Shown here: piece by piece, positions 37,815-45,239 of the stretch
Layout of the letters: each line of letters begins with the position of its first letter
Position numbering within the stretch: the stretch's first letter is position 1
Source: Cecembia lonarensis LW9
Lineage (GTDB): Bacteria > Bacteroidota > Bacteroidia > Cytophagales > Cyclobacteriaceae
Assembly: GCF_000298295.1 (NCBI RefSeq)
Contig: NZ_AMGM01000006.1
Location: forward strand, 57,232 to 121,231
Length of the DNA stretch: 64,000 nt
Direction: 5' to 3'
The notes under the pieces: model-generated
Database searches by the model: none
What the model was told of the DNA's origin: nothing
Seen by the model: only the letters and a program-made list of their open reading frames with translations
Made by a program: the position numbers and the translations under genes

Positions 37815-39236
37815 ATGGAATACTTAATAAATACTTTAGAATGGTTTATCGCGGGGTACGCCTCAGTCTATATTTTCATATTTCTATTAATGGCCATAAT
37901 GTCTTTTTGGGCTATTAAAGTGTATAATAATGCCAAGTACACGATTAAAGATGATGTTTTGGTAAAATCCAATCACTTACTTGGGGTCTCAATCGTTGCC
38001 CCTGCGTTTAACGAGGAGCTAAACATTATTCATAATGTAAGGTCTTTACTTTCTTTGAATTATCCCAAATTTGAGGTAGTTATCGTCAATGACGGAAGTG
38101 TCGATAACACCTTACAAAAACTTATAGAGGAATTTGAGTTGGTAAAGGTTGACTTTTACTACGATGAAAAAATATCCACACAGCCAGTACGTGGTCATTA
38201 TAAGTCTACTAACCCCATTTATTCAAAACTTCTCGTAGTGGATAAAGTAAATGGGAAAAGTAAAGCAGATGCATCTAATGCAGGGATTAATTCAGCAAAA
38301 TATCCTCTATTTATTTGTACTGACGTAGACTGTATCCTTAGGAATGATACCATCCTTAAACTTGCTAAGCCATTTATGACCGAAAAAACCCGTGTCATTG
38401 CTACCGGTGCTCCCATTAGGGCTTCCAACTCCTGTGAAGTCAAAGATGGTTTTATGGTGAAAGTCCACTTTCCTAAAAACTGGTGGGCATCTTTTCAGGA
38501 ATTGGAATATATCAGGGCATTTTTGATGGGTAGAATGGCTTGGAGTCAGATTAATGGTCTGCTGCTGGTTTCTGGCGGTTTGGGAATGTTTGACAAAGAA
38601 ATTGCCATTAAAGCAGGAGGTTATTGGCATAAATCTTTAGGTGAAGATATGGAACTGATTACCAGGATGAGAAAAGTTATGCATGATGCAAAAGAAAAAT
38701 TTAAAATCTTATACATTCCGGAATCTTTATGTTGGACAGAGGTGCCTGCAACAAGGGACGTTTTGATCCGACAGCGCGTTCGCTGGGCAAGGGGGCTGAT
38801 ACAAACTTTGAACCTCCACAAATCCATGTTTTTTAAACGAAAGTATGGTAAAACAGCCTTTTTGGTGATGCCTTATTTTTTCATTTATGAATTTTTGGTA
38901 CCAATTATTGAGCTTATAGGTTTGATAGGGCTGATTTTTGCATTTATCTTTCTTGATTTCAATGGGATTTATTTTTTGAAAATAACTTTCATCGTTTACC
39001 TTTTTTATCTGACGGTGACTTTGCTTTCAGTACTCTGGGATGAGTGGTTTTATGGGCATTATGCAAGTTGGAAAGAGTTGGGTAGTCTCATACTGAAAGC
39101 TATGATAGAACCTATTGTTTATCATCCTTTCAGTTTGTACGCTTCATTGAAAGGATATTGGCATTTTTTCATGAATAAGGAACAAAAGTGGGGTAACATG
39201 CAAAGACAAGGTTTCACTACAGCTAAAAAGTTTTGA
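37815..39236 (+). CDS. processive family 2 glycosyltransferase, membrane-bound
   Basis: A 473-residue integral membrane enzyme of the hyaluronan/cellulose/PNAG synthase class. It has an N-terminal membrane helix, the cytoplasmic GT-A domain with all processive motifs: DGS (about residue 93), the metal-binding DVD (about 170), ED in GEDMELI (about 277) and QRVRW (about 320-324), then several C-terminal membrane helices that would form the export channel. ATG at 37815 was chosen over a TTG at 37809. It is coupled to the HEAT gene and to the YaiO-type barrel (2 nt), suggesting a polysaccharide synthase with its outer-membrane exporter. Confidence 0.88.
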   Translation: MEYLINTLEWFIAGYASVYIFIFLLMAIMSFWAIKVYNNAKYTIKDDVLVKSNHLLGVSIVAPAFNEELNIIHNVRSLLSLNYPKFEVVIVNDGSVDNTLQKLIEEFELVKVDFYYDEKISTQPVRGHYKSTNPIYSKLLVVDKVNGKSKADASNAGINSAKYPLFICTDVDCILRNDTILKLAKPFMTEKTRVIATGAPIRASNSCEVKDGFMVKVHFPKNWWASFQELEYIRAFLMGRMAWSQINGLLLVSGGLGMFDKEIAIKAGGYWHKSLGEDMELITRMRKVMHDAKEKFKILYIPESLCWTEVPATRDVLIRQRVRWARGLIQTLNLHKSMFFKRKYGKTAFLVMPYFFIYEFLVPIIELIGLIGLIFAFIFLDFNGIYFLKITFIVYLFYLTVTLLSVLWDEWFYGHYASWKELGSLILKAMIEPIVYHPFSLYASLKGYWHFFMNKEQKWGNMQRQGFTTAKKF

Positions 39237-39237
39237 T

Positions 39238-40512
39238 ATGCATTTAACTGAAAAAATTCTAATAATAGCTATGGCTGTGGTATTTGTGGGAAATGCAGGA
39301 CTAAAAGCCCAGCAAATAGATACAGACAGTTTGTTGCAAGTGGTTATTGAAAAGTCAAAAGATAAATCAAAAGCCAATGAAGCCATAGCATTGGGCAGAT
39401 TGGGTATTCAGGTGGCACCGGATTACTATGATTTTCACCTTCTGCTGGGAAAAGTATACAAGGAAGTAGGTTTCTACGATAGCGCCAGGTATTTTCTTAA
39501 TCTTGTGATTGAAAATAATCCTGCATATAAAGATGCTTTTTCAATAATCCTGCCTTTGGAATTGGAGCAGCAACAGATGGAAGTGGGGCTTCGGTTATCT
39601 GAAATGGCTATTGATAATTTTCCCGATGAGGCTAAGTTTTATGTCTTCAAGCATGCTTTTATTCAACTGGAAAGAGATGAGCGAAAGGAATTTGATTTTT
39701 TACAGTCTGTGATCGTTCAATTTCCTGACCAATCCAATTTTAGACAAAGGCTCAATTTATTGGAATTGAGATTGGATAACGACAGGATTGGTACAAATTA
39801 TAGTTTAACCGGATTTGATAGAGATGGGGTAGGTCCTTGGCATTTAATCGGAATGCAGTATATCCGTGAAAGAAGATGGGGCTCCTTGATTGGTAGGATA
39901 AATTATGCCAACAGGCTTAGTGCTGGTAGCAGTATTGACTCCGGGCTTCAGTATGAGTTGGAATCTTATTTTTTTACAGGCCGCAGATCTTATTCTTATG
40001 CGGGTTTGGCTTACAGCCCAAGCTTGGTTTTTCCTGAACAGCGGTATGGTTATTCTTTTTATCAGAATCTAGACAAAGGCTGGGAGTGGGAAATAGGAGG
40101 AAGATTCACCTCAGTAGCTCCGCCCGAAGGCAGAAGAGAGTTCAGATCTCTTATTTTCGGATTGAGTAAATATGTTGGTTCTTGGTGGATTAACCTAAGA
40201 TCTTTTGTGCAGAATGAAGAAAGCCAGTTTTTTCCGGCCTTTACCTTCACTTCCAGGTATTATATGAATACGAGGTTTGATTACTTTACCATTTTGGCAG
40301 GTTATGGTACTTCTCCTGATGAAAGACCTACTTTAGGCCAATTTGAAAATAGGATAGCTTTAGATTCCTGGCGTATAGGGGCAGGGTACTTCAGGTTATT
40401 TGGAGAAAAATTTGTTTCAGGTATACAGGCTACTTATAATTATCAGGAATTTGATCCCGGTAGGACACAACAAGAATATGAATTTTCCTTAATGTTGCAG
40501 TATAAATTCTAA
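39238..40512 (+). CDS. TPR plus YaiO-type outer-membrane beta-barrel protein
   Basis: A 424-residue exported protein: signal peptide (LIIAMAVVFVGNAGLKAQ), a region of TPR-like helical pairs (about residues 40-180: NEAIALGRLGIQVAPDYYDFH, YKEVGFYDSARYFLNLVIEN), then a C-terminal barrel with alternating aromatic strands ending in YEFSLMLQYKF, the outer-membrane C-terminal Phe. The YaiO barrel family occurs next to a glycosyltransferase in E. coli as well. TPR plus barrel is the layout of the PNAG porin PgaA, so polysaccharide export is likely. Start overlaps nothing, 2 nt after the glycosyltransferase. Confidence 0.8.
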   Translation: MHLTEKILIIAMAVVFVGNAGLKAQQIDTDSLLQVVIEKSKDKSKANEAIALGRLGIQVAPDYYDFHLLLGKVYKEVGFYDSARYFLNLVIENNPAYKDAFSIILPLELEQQQMEVGLRLSEMAIDNFPDEAKFYVFKHAFIQLERDERKEFDFLQSVIVQFPDQSNFRQRLNLLELRLDNDRIGTNYSLTGFDRDGVGPWHLIGMQYIRERRWGSLIGRINYANRLSAGSSIDSGLQYELESYFFTGRRSYSYAGLAYSPSLVFPEQRYGYSFYQNLDKGWEWEIGGRFTSVAPPEGRREFRSLIFGLSKYVGSWWINLRSFVQNEESQFFPAFTFTSRYYMNTRFDYFTILAGYGTSPDERPTLGQFENRIALDSWRIGAGYFRLFGEKFVSGIQATYNYQEFDPGRTQQEYEFSLMLQYKF

Positions 40513-40592
40513 GGCCTATCCTAGAACAAGCGTGCGTGGAAGGTTGGGGTAGTCCCACCCTTTTTGAAAGATTAATTACAATAGAGTACCTC

Positions 40593-40949
40593 ATGAAGAA
40601 AGTATTGCTCATAGAAGATGATGAATTGATTTTAAAGATGGTTGAATTCAAGCTTTCAAAAGAGGGGTATCAGGTGTATATAGCAAGAGATGGTGACAGT
40701 GGTGTCAGAGCAATCCATGAGTTGAGGCCGGATCTGGTGATAACAGATCTTATGATGCCTTTTAAATCAGGTCTTGAGGTCACATATTTGGTAAAAAAAG
40801 AATATCCCGATCTTCCTATTATTGTATTGTCGGCACTAGGAGAAGAAGAATCCTCCGTTCAAAAGGCATTTCAATTAGGGGCTTCAGATTTTGTTGCCAA
40901 GCCCTTTAACCCCAATGAATTATTGTTGAGAATAAAGCGCTTGATTTAA
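40593..40949 (+). CDS. stand-alone response regulator receiver protein
   Basis: A 118-residue CheY-like receiver with all key residues: ED in LLIEDDELI, Asp in LVITDLMMPF, Ser in VLSALG, Lys in FVAKPFNPNEL. It is highly similar to the receiver at 36226-36588, both ending in FxPNELxxRxKRLI. ATG at 40593 (MKKVLLIEDD) was used, since the longer frame from 40536 adds residues before the family start. It comes 80 nt after the barrel gene, so it is likely in the same operon. No output domain or kinase is present. Confidence 0.9.
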   Translation: MKKVLLIEDDELILKMVEFKLSKEGYQVYIARDGDSGVRAIHELRPDLVITDLMMPFKSGLEVTYLVKKEYPDLPIIVLSALGEEESSVQKAFQLGASDFVAKPFNPNELLLRIKRLI

Positions 40950-41000
40950 TTTTTTAAGTAGAAAAGCTTGAATATCGGGCAATTTTTCTTTTTTTGAGTT

Positions 41001-41258
41001 GTGAAGCTAATTACCAATACATCGCCAGTCTTGGAGACCGCCATTTTGGAAATGGGAAGGATGAGAGGCAAATCCAGTTTTTGTCCTTCTGAAGTGGTGA
41101 GATGGATTTATCCCCAATCATGGAGGTATTTTATGGAAGATATTCAGTCCGAAATGATGCGGCTTTACCGGGAGGGAAAAGTGGTTGTCTTACAAAACAA
41201 TCAACCTGTGCACCCCTATAAATTTCCAAAAGGACCTGTCAGAATCCTTGTCCCGTAA
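41001..41258 (+). CDS. DUF3253 domain protein
   Basis: An 85-residue cytoplasmic protein with a GTG start. Conserved segments of DUF3253 are visible: SSFCPSEVVRWIYPQSWRYFMEDIQSEMMRLYREGKVVVLQNNQPV and the closing GPVRILVP. The domain looks like a small winged helix. Function unknown. Near the response-regulator gene but on its own by spacing (51 nt). Confidence 0.75.
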   Translation: MKLITNTSPVLETAILEMGRMRGKSSFCPSEVVRWIYPQSWRYFMEDIQSEMMRLYREGKVVVLQNNQPVHPYKFPKGPVRILVP

Positions 41259-41299
41259 ACTTCTTGATCATGATTTTGGTTATCCCATAAATTGCTCAA

Positions 41300-41959
41300 A
41301 TGATGAAGTATACCCTTTTATTAGTTTTATTCATTGCGGCAGTAAGTACTGCCTGTGCACAAAGTCCCAATAAAAAAGAAAAAAAGATGCAGGATTTACC
41401 CAAAACTCAAGTTGAAGTTAATGCAGGTTATGAAGTGGCTACTCTTGGAGCTGGATGTTTTTGGTGTACAGAGGCCATCTATCAAAATCTGAATGGCGTG
41501 GAGGTAGTTTTATCAGGGTATAGTGGAGGTCATGTAGCTAACCCTACTTACAGACAAGTGACCACAGGAACGACCGGTCATGCTGAAGTGATTCAGATTC
41601 AGTACGATCCAAAGGTGGTGTCTTTCGAAGAAATTCTAGAAGTCTTTTGGTCTACCCATGACCCAACCACATTGAACCGTCAAGGAGCTGATGTGGGTCC
41701 TCAGTATAGGTCGGCAGTATTTTTCCACAGTGAGGAACAGCAGGAGAAGGCCATGTTTTTCAAAAGGAAACTAGATGAGTCAGGTGCTTTTGATAGACCT
41801 ATAGTTACAGAAATTACAGCTTTCAGTAACTTTTATGTTGCAGAGGATTACCATCAAAACTATTTCAATGAAAATGGGATGCAACCGTATTGCCAATTTG
41901 TAATCAAACCTAAGCTTGAAAAATTCAAAAAGGTGTTTGCAGAAAAATTAAAAGATTGA
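41300..41959 (+). CDS. msrA: peptide-methionine (S)-S-oxide reductase, lipoprotein form
   Basis: A 219-residue enzyme that repairs oxidised methionine. The catalytic core GAGCFWCTEAIYQ, then SGYSGGHVANPTYRQVTTGTTGHAEV and YDP are intact. The N-terminus is a signal peptide with a lipobox (AAVSTAC, Cys at about 20), so this MsrA is membrane-anchored, acting on envelope proteins. No MsrB gene is in the window. The gene lies 60 nt before a DUF4920 lipoprotein gene and may be coordinated with it. Confidence 0.92.
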   Translation: MMKYTLLLVLFIAAVSTACAQSPNKKEKKMQDLPKTQVEVNAGYEVATLGAGCFWCTEAIYQNLNGVEVVLSGYSGGHVANPTYRQVTTGTTGHAEVIQIQYDPKVVSFEEILEVFWSTHDPTTLNRQGADVGPQYRSAVFFHSEEQQEKAMFFKRKLDESGAFDRPIVTEITAFSNFYVAEDYHQNYFNENGMQPYCQFVIKPKLEKFKKVFAEKLKD

Positions 41960-42018
41960 CATAGTTTTATTTTTGCAATACACTCATCTTCTGATTAGTT
42001 TTGAAAAAAAATCCACCT

Positions 42019-42522
42019 ATGAAAAATCCACTTATTTTCAGCTTGATTTCTTTCCTGTTGATTGCAGGATGTAATGGTAGTCAGTCAGAAAAGTCCACCG
42101 AAGCTACTGTTCAAAGTGATCTTCCTACCGGATATTTTGGAGAGGAAATCAATGAAGCAGGTGTGGTTTCTTTGCAGCAACTGGTTTCTGTTCTCGAAAA
42201 TTCAGAAGAATTTTCTGGAAAAGTGAAAGGAGAAATCAAGGAAGTCTGCTCCATGAAGGGTTGTTGGATGACTATTGATCTTCCCAATGGCCAAACAATG
42301 AGGGTCACTTTTAAGGACTATGGTTTTTTTGTTCCAAAAAACGCACATGGCTTTCCAGTAATCATAGAAGGAGTGGCTACAAAAAAAGTTACTGATGTTG
42401 CCACATTAAGGCATTATGCCGAAGATGCAGGAAAATCTCAGGAAGAAATAGAGGCCATTACTTCTTCCAAACAGGAATACGCATTTGAGGCTATAGGAGT
42501 GATCATCCAAGAAAATGCTTAA
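42019..42522 (+). CDS. DUF4920 domain lipoprotein
   Basis: A 167-residue exported protein with a lipobox LIAGC (Cys at about 16). The DUF4920 core contains EVCSMKGCWMTIDLPNG, FKDYGFFVPKNAHGFPVIIEG and HYAEDAGKSQEEIEAI. The conserved Cys pair C-x4-C suggests metal or redox function. ATG at 42019 was preferred to TTG at 42001. It overlaps the haem lipoprotein gene by 8 bp, so the two are coupled. Confidence 0.82.
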   Translation: MKNPLIFSLISFLLIAGCNGSQSEKSTEATVQSDLPTGYFGEEINEAGVVSLQQLVSVLENSEEFSGKVKGEIKEVCSMKGCWMTIDLPNGQTMRVTFKDYGFFVPKNAHGFPVIIEGVATKKVTDVATLRHYAEDAGKSQEEIEAITSSKQEYAFEAIGVIIQENA

Positions 42523-42952
42523 GTATATACATATAGCTTTTTGTTTTTTAGTTTTACTTTTTGCTTCCTGTAGCCAAAAGACAGATGCTGAGGTTAGCAA
42601 GTCGGTAAAATTTCCTAATGAAGATGCCCCCTTGGCACTGCTGATGCGAGAAATGTTTACAGACATGGAAGATATTCTCCAAGCTATTGAAAATGGGGAT
42701 GAAATAAGGTCCTATTTGGAGAAACACAGGGAAATCCTGAATGCAAAGCCTACGAATCCCCAAGTAAAGACCCCTACATTTGCGCTTATGGGTTCAGCAT
42801 ATTTGGAAAATCTACAAATCTTGGAAGAAAGCCCACAGGCTTTGATGCAGGATAATTTCAAAATGGTTGTTCAGACTTGTTTGGGCTGTCACCAGCAGTA
42901 CTGTCCTGGCCCCATAAAAAAGATCAATTTATTGAACAAAGAAACATCTTGA
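42515..42952 (+). CDS. cytochrome c-like lipoprotein with one CxxCH motif
   Basis: A 145-residue exported protein with lipobox FASCS (Cys at about 18). Near the C-terminus CLGCHQQYC provides a c-type haem-binding motif C-x2-C-H (residues 122-126). The rest is helical, like cytochrome c' or small monohaem proteins. Its gene overlaps the DUF4920 gene, so both likely act together at the outer or inner membrane face. Redox partner unknown. Confidence 0.78.
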   Translation: MLKYIHIAFCFLVLLFASCSQKTDAEVSKSVKFPNEDAPLALLMREMFTDMEDILQAIENGDEIRSYLEKHREILNAKPTNPQVKTPTFALMGSAYLENLQILEESPQALMQDNFKMVVQTCLGCHQQYCPGPIKKINLLNKETS

Positions 42953-42955
42953 TTT

Positions 42956-43195
42956 ATGGCAATTGCACTGGATAACCTCAGGGTAGGAAGATTTTATGAA
43001 TTCACTAATCAAGGTGAAAAGAGAAGGTTGGAGATTATTGCCAGATTGTCCTCTGATAATTATAAAGTCAGAGATGTAGATACTACTGAAACTTATACCA
43101 TAGAAGAACTCTTAAGGTGGGGTAAGGGTAAAGATTATGAACTGGATGAAATCCTCAGTATAGGAGGTAGGGGAGTTGTGCCCAAACAATTTTAA
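42956..43195 (+). CDS. hypothetical small protein, 79 residues
   Basis: Not recognised. The sequence has charged and beta-rich composition (VGRFYEFTNQGEKRRLEIIARLSSDNYKV) and no signal peptide or membrane helix. It follows the haem lipoprotein by 3 nt, so it is coexpressed with it and the DUF4920 gene. Cytoplasmic by prediction. Codon use looks like its neighbours. Confidence 0.6.
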   Translation: MAIALDNLRVGRFYEFTNQGEKRRLEIIARLSSDNYKVRDVDTTETYTIEELLRWGKGKDYELDEILSIGGRGVVPKQF

Positions 43196-43275
43196 AAGAG
43201 ACTTTTTCATCAAGCCCAAAATAGAATTTGGTGTAGGCAATAAATTTGAAAATCGATTTATAAGACAGCCTCTTT

Positions 43276-44160
43276 TCAGTGGAATGTTTTAAACCCTGGT
43301 TCATAAATGATCCGGACAAAAGAACTTAAGCTTTCTCTTTCACGATTGATGGGAATTCCTGTCACTATACCCACCATTAAATTTTCCGCCAATCCAACCC
43401 GCATTTGTGGCCTAAGTACAGCTTCGAGCTTTCCCTGATGAATTTCCTTATTGACTTCTATTCCGATAAAATTTCGGGTACCTGAAATCATGTAGTGAAA
43501 ATTGGTATGGATCTCATAGGTGAAATCCCTTCTTTGGTTAAATTCTTTTTCTATTCTGGGCCCGGTGTACACCAAGGTGTGGTAATTCATACCCCATCTT
43601 TTTGCGGCTATAAAGAACGGGTTGTAGATGTTCCCTTTAAAAAGGTCTCCCTGTCCCATTTTGTTGAGATCCACAAACTCAAATTCATGGATATATCCCA
43701 AAGCCAAAGTAGTTTTGGCTTTTTCAGAAACCAGAAAGGACCATTGACCGGCCAATTTTAAGGATTCGATTCTATTGGAAGGACGATCAATATCACTAGG
43801 ACTGTCCCTAAGATTGAATAGGGTTACAGGGACTTCTATTTCAAGACCTAGCCTATCGATAGGGGCCCATTCATACTCTACTAAAGCCTCATATTTGTCA
43901 AAGTCTCTTTTGTCAAACATTCCAAAGCCCACGTTCCACTCCTTTTCTCCTTTCCTGGCACCTAAGTCTCTGATGAGGTCAATGTAAAGTGGCTCTGCAT
44001 GGAGTACCTTTGGTTTTTGGTTTATTTGAGGTTCCTCAAATTCTGCAAGGAAAATACTGTCCAAAAGGTTTCTTTCAAATTTAAGGCTGTCTATTTCATC
44101 TTGTGCCCTGAGCCCTGAGCTTACGAATATGATGGCCATAAAAGCCAATATCTTTTTCAT
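43276..44160 (-). CDS. HAEPLYID family outer-membrane protein
   Basis: A 294-residue exported protein: signal peptide (ILAFMAIIFVSSGLRAQ), then the eponymous HAEPLYIDLIRDLG motif (about residues 55-70), then aromatic beta strands (AALVEYEWAP-like segments, LALGYIHEFEF, NFHYMISGTRNFIGIEV) ending in FVRIIYEPGF. This is a barrel layout of the Bacteroidota HAEPLYID family, whose role is unknown. It is leftward and convergent with the haem-lipoprotein unit; upstream is a 125-residue hypothetical protein also facing left. Confidence 0.82.
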   Translation of the reverse strand: MKKILAFMAIIFVSSGLRAQDEIDSLKFERNLLDSIFLAEFEEPQINQKPKVLHAEPLYIDLIRDLGARKGEKEWNVGFGMFDKRDFDKYEALVEYEWAPIDRLGLEIEVPVTLFNLRDSPSDIDRPSNRIESLKLAGQWSFLVSEKAKTTLALGYIHEFEFVDLNKMGQGDLFKGNIYNPFFIAAKRWGMNYHTLVYTGPRIEKEFNQRRDFTYEIHTNFHYMISGTRNFIGIEVNKEIHQGKLEAVLRPQMRVGLAENLMVGIVTGIPINRERESLSSFVRIIYEPGFKTFH

Positions 44161-44306
44161 CTGTAATGGAAAATCTTTTTTTGTGTAATTTTTGTTTGAT
44201 ATGGTTTGCCCACATCAGAAATCCTTGTGGGTTTTTCGCTGATTTACACTTTGAACCATATTACATAGTTTAAAATAAATCAGGAAATACTTTCATTTAT
44301 AAGTAA

Positions 44307-44684
44307 TCAAACAAATCGGGGAGGTGGTGAATGAGTTTCACCTTTAATGGAATCAAAATGTACAAGATACGTGTCACCGGTGATATTTTCAATAAACCTG
44401 AACTTTGGTAAAAACCCGATTTTTCCTGGTGCTACTTGAAGCTTTATGTCAGAGAATTTCTTTTTTTCATGAGGTACTTCCGTGTCAGGAATGGTTTCTT
44501 CATCCATGTCTAATACAAATTCCAGAACCAGTTCAGCCAAAGAATCGATAGGATCCTGATGGACCAAGAGTGATGAATCTATGACGGAAGCATGGTAAAA
44601 ATTTGCAGTAAGGTTGATAAAGTTTACCAGTAATAGGTAAACCAAAAATTTGCTGATGATGCTTTTTTGTAAGCGCATTAACAT
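44307..44684 (-). CDS. hypothetical exported protein, 125 residues
   Basis: Not recognised as a family. An N-terminal hydrophobic segment (FLVYLLLVNFINLTANF) would act as membrane anchor or signal peptide. The rest is acidic, with a C-terminal SPPPRFV tail that is a recurring end in small envelope proteins of Bacteroidota. It is the upstream neighbour of the HAEPLYID gene with a 146-bp gap and shares a divergent control region with DUF983 (CRP-like palindrome at 44750-44765). Confidence 0.6.
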   Translation of the reverse strand: MLMRLQKSIISKFLVYLLLVNFINLTANFYHASVIDSSLLVHQDPIDSLAELVLEFVLDMDEETIPDTEVPHEKKKFSDIKLQVAPGKIGFLPKFRFIENITGDTYLVHFDSIKGETHSPPPRFV

Positions 44685-44749
44685 GTTACAAAAATAGCTA
44701 AATTCTTACAAAATGACTATTTTTCGGCTGATTCTAATTTATTTCTAAT

Positions 44750-44765
44750 TGTGACGTAAATCACG
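44750..44765. promoter_or_regulatory. CRP/FNR-like palindromic operator
   Basis: TGTGA (44750-44754), six bases, then TCACG (44761-44765) give an almost perfect 16-bp CRP-type inverted repeat. It lies between the divergent 125-residue gene (start 44684) and DUF983 (start 44812), 46 nt before the latter. Bacteroidota carry CRP/FNR-family regulators, but a specific regulator for this site is not known. Confidence 0.5.
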
Positions 44766-44811
44766 TTCATTTGGTTATTGTTCATTTATTTTGCGATTTA
44801 TTAAGGAGTTT

Positions 44812-45204
44812 ATGAAAAGAAGAAGTTTGGGGTCGGCCATTTTGAACGGTAAGTGTCCAAGGTGCAGGGAAGGAAATATTTTTCCAGTAGCTATGCTAAG
44901 TTATTTAAAATTGACAGAGGTGCACCAAGAGTGCCCGCACTGTGAAGCCGTTCTTACCCCAGAGCCGGATTTTTTTTATGGTGCCATGTATATCAGTTAT
45001 GCTTTTTCTGTAGCCTTGGTTATCAACATCCTTTTGATTCTGAATTATGTTTTTGGAGACCCTGAAATTTCCGTATATGTGATTACTGTGATTATTTCTA
45101 ATTTTCTTCTGCTTCCTTTAATGTTGAGGTATTCCAAAGTATTATACCTGTATGGCGTAGGAAAGCTCAAATACGACCCTGAAAAAAGTCAGAGCTTGAA
45201 GTGA
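44812..45204 (+). CDS. DUF983 family membrane protein
   Basis: A 130-residue protein with an N-terminal zinc-ribbon-like part (CPRCREGNIF and CPHCEAVL) and two transmembrane helices in the second half (ISYAFSVALVINILLILNYVF and YVITVIISNFLLLPLMLRYS). DUF983 proteins are common in Bacteroidota and Alphaproteobacteria and often sit near respiratory genes. ATG at 44812 has a good Shine-Dalgarno (AAGGAG, 44803-44808), rare in this window, which decides the start over the upstream TTG at 44791. Confidence 0.85.
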   Translation: MKRRSLGSAILNGKCPRCREGNIFPVAMLSYLKLTEVHQECPHCEAVLTPEPDFFYGAMYISYAFSVALVINILLILNYVFGDPEISVYVITVIISNFLLLPLMLRYSKVLYLYGVGKLKYDPEKSQSLK

Positions 45205-45230
45205 TCAGGTAATTTTTCAATTACCTGATC
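45203..45230. terminator. bidirectional terminator between DUF983 and alkaline phosphatase
   Basis: Perfect 12-bp stem GATCAGGTAATT / AATTACCTGATC (45203-45214, 45219-45230) with a TTTC loop, beginning within the DUF983 stop codon. It separates two convergent genes. Confidence 0.75.
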
Positions 45231-45239
45231 TTGCCTGCC

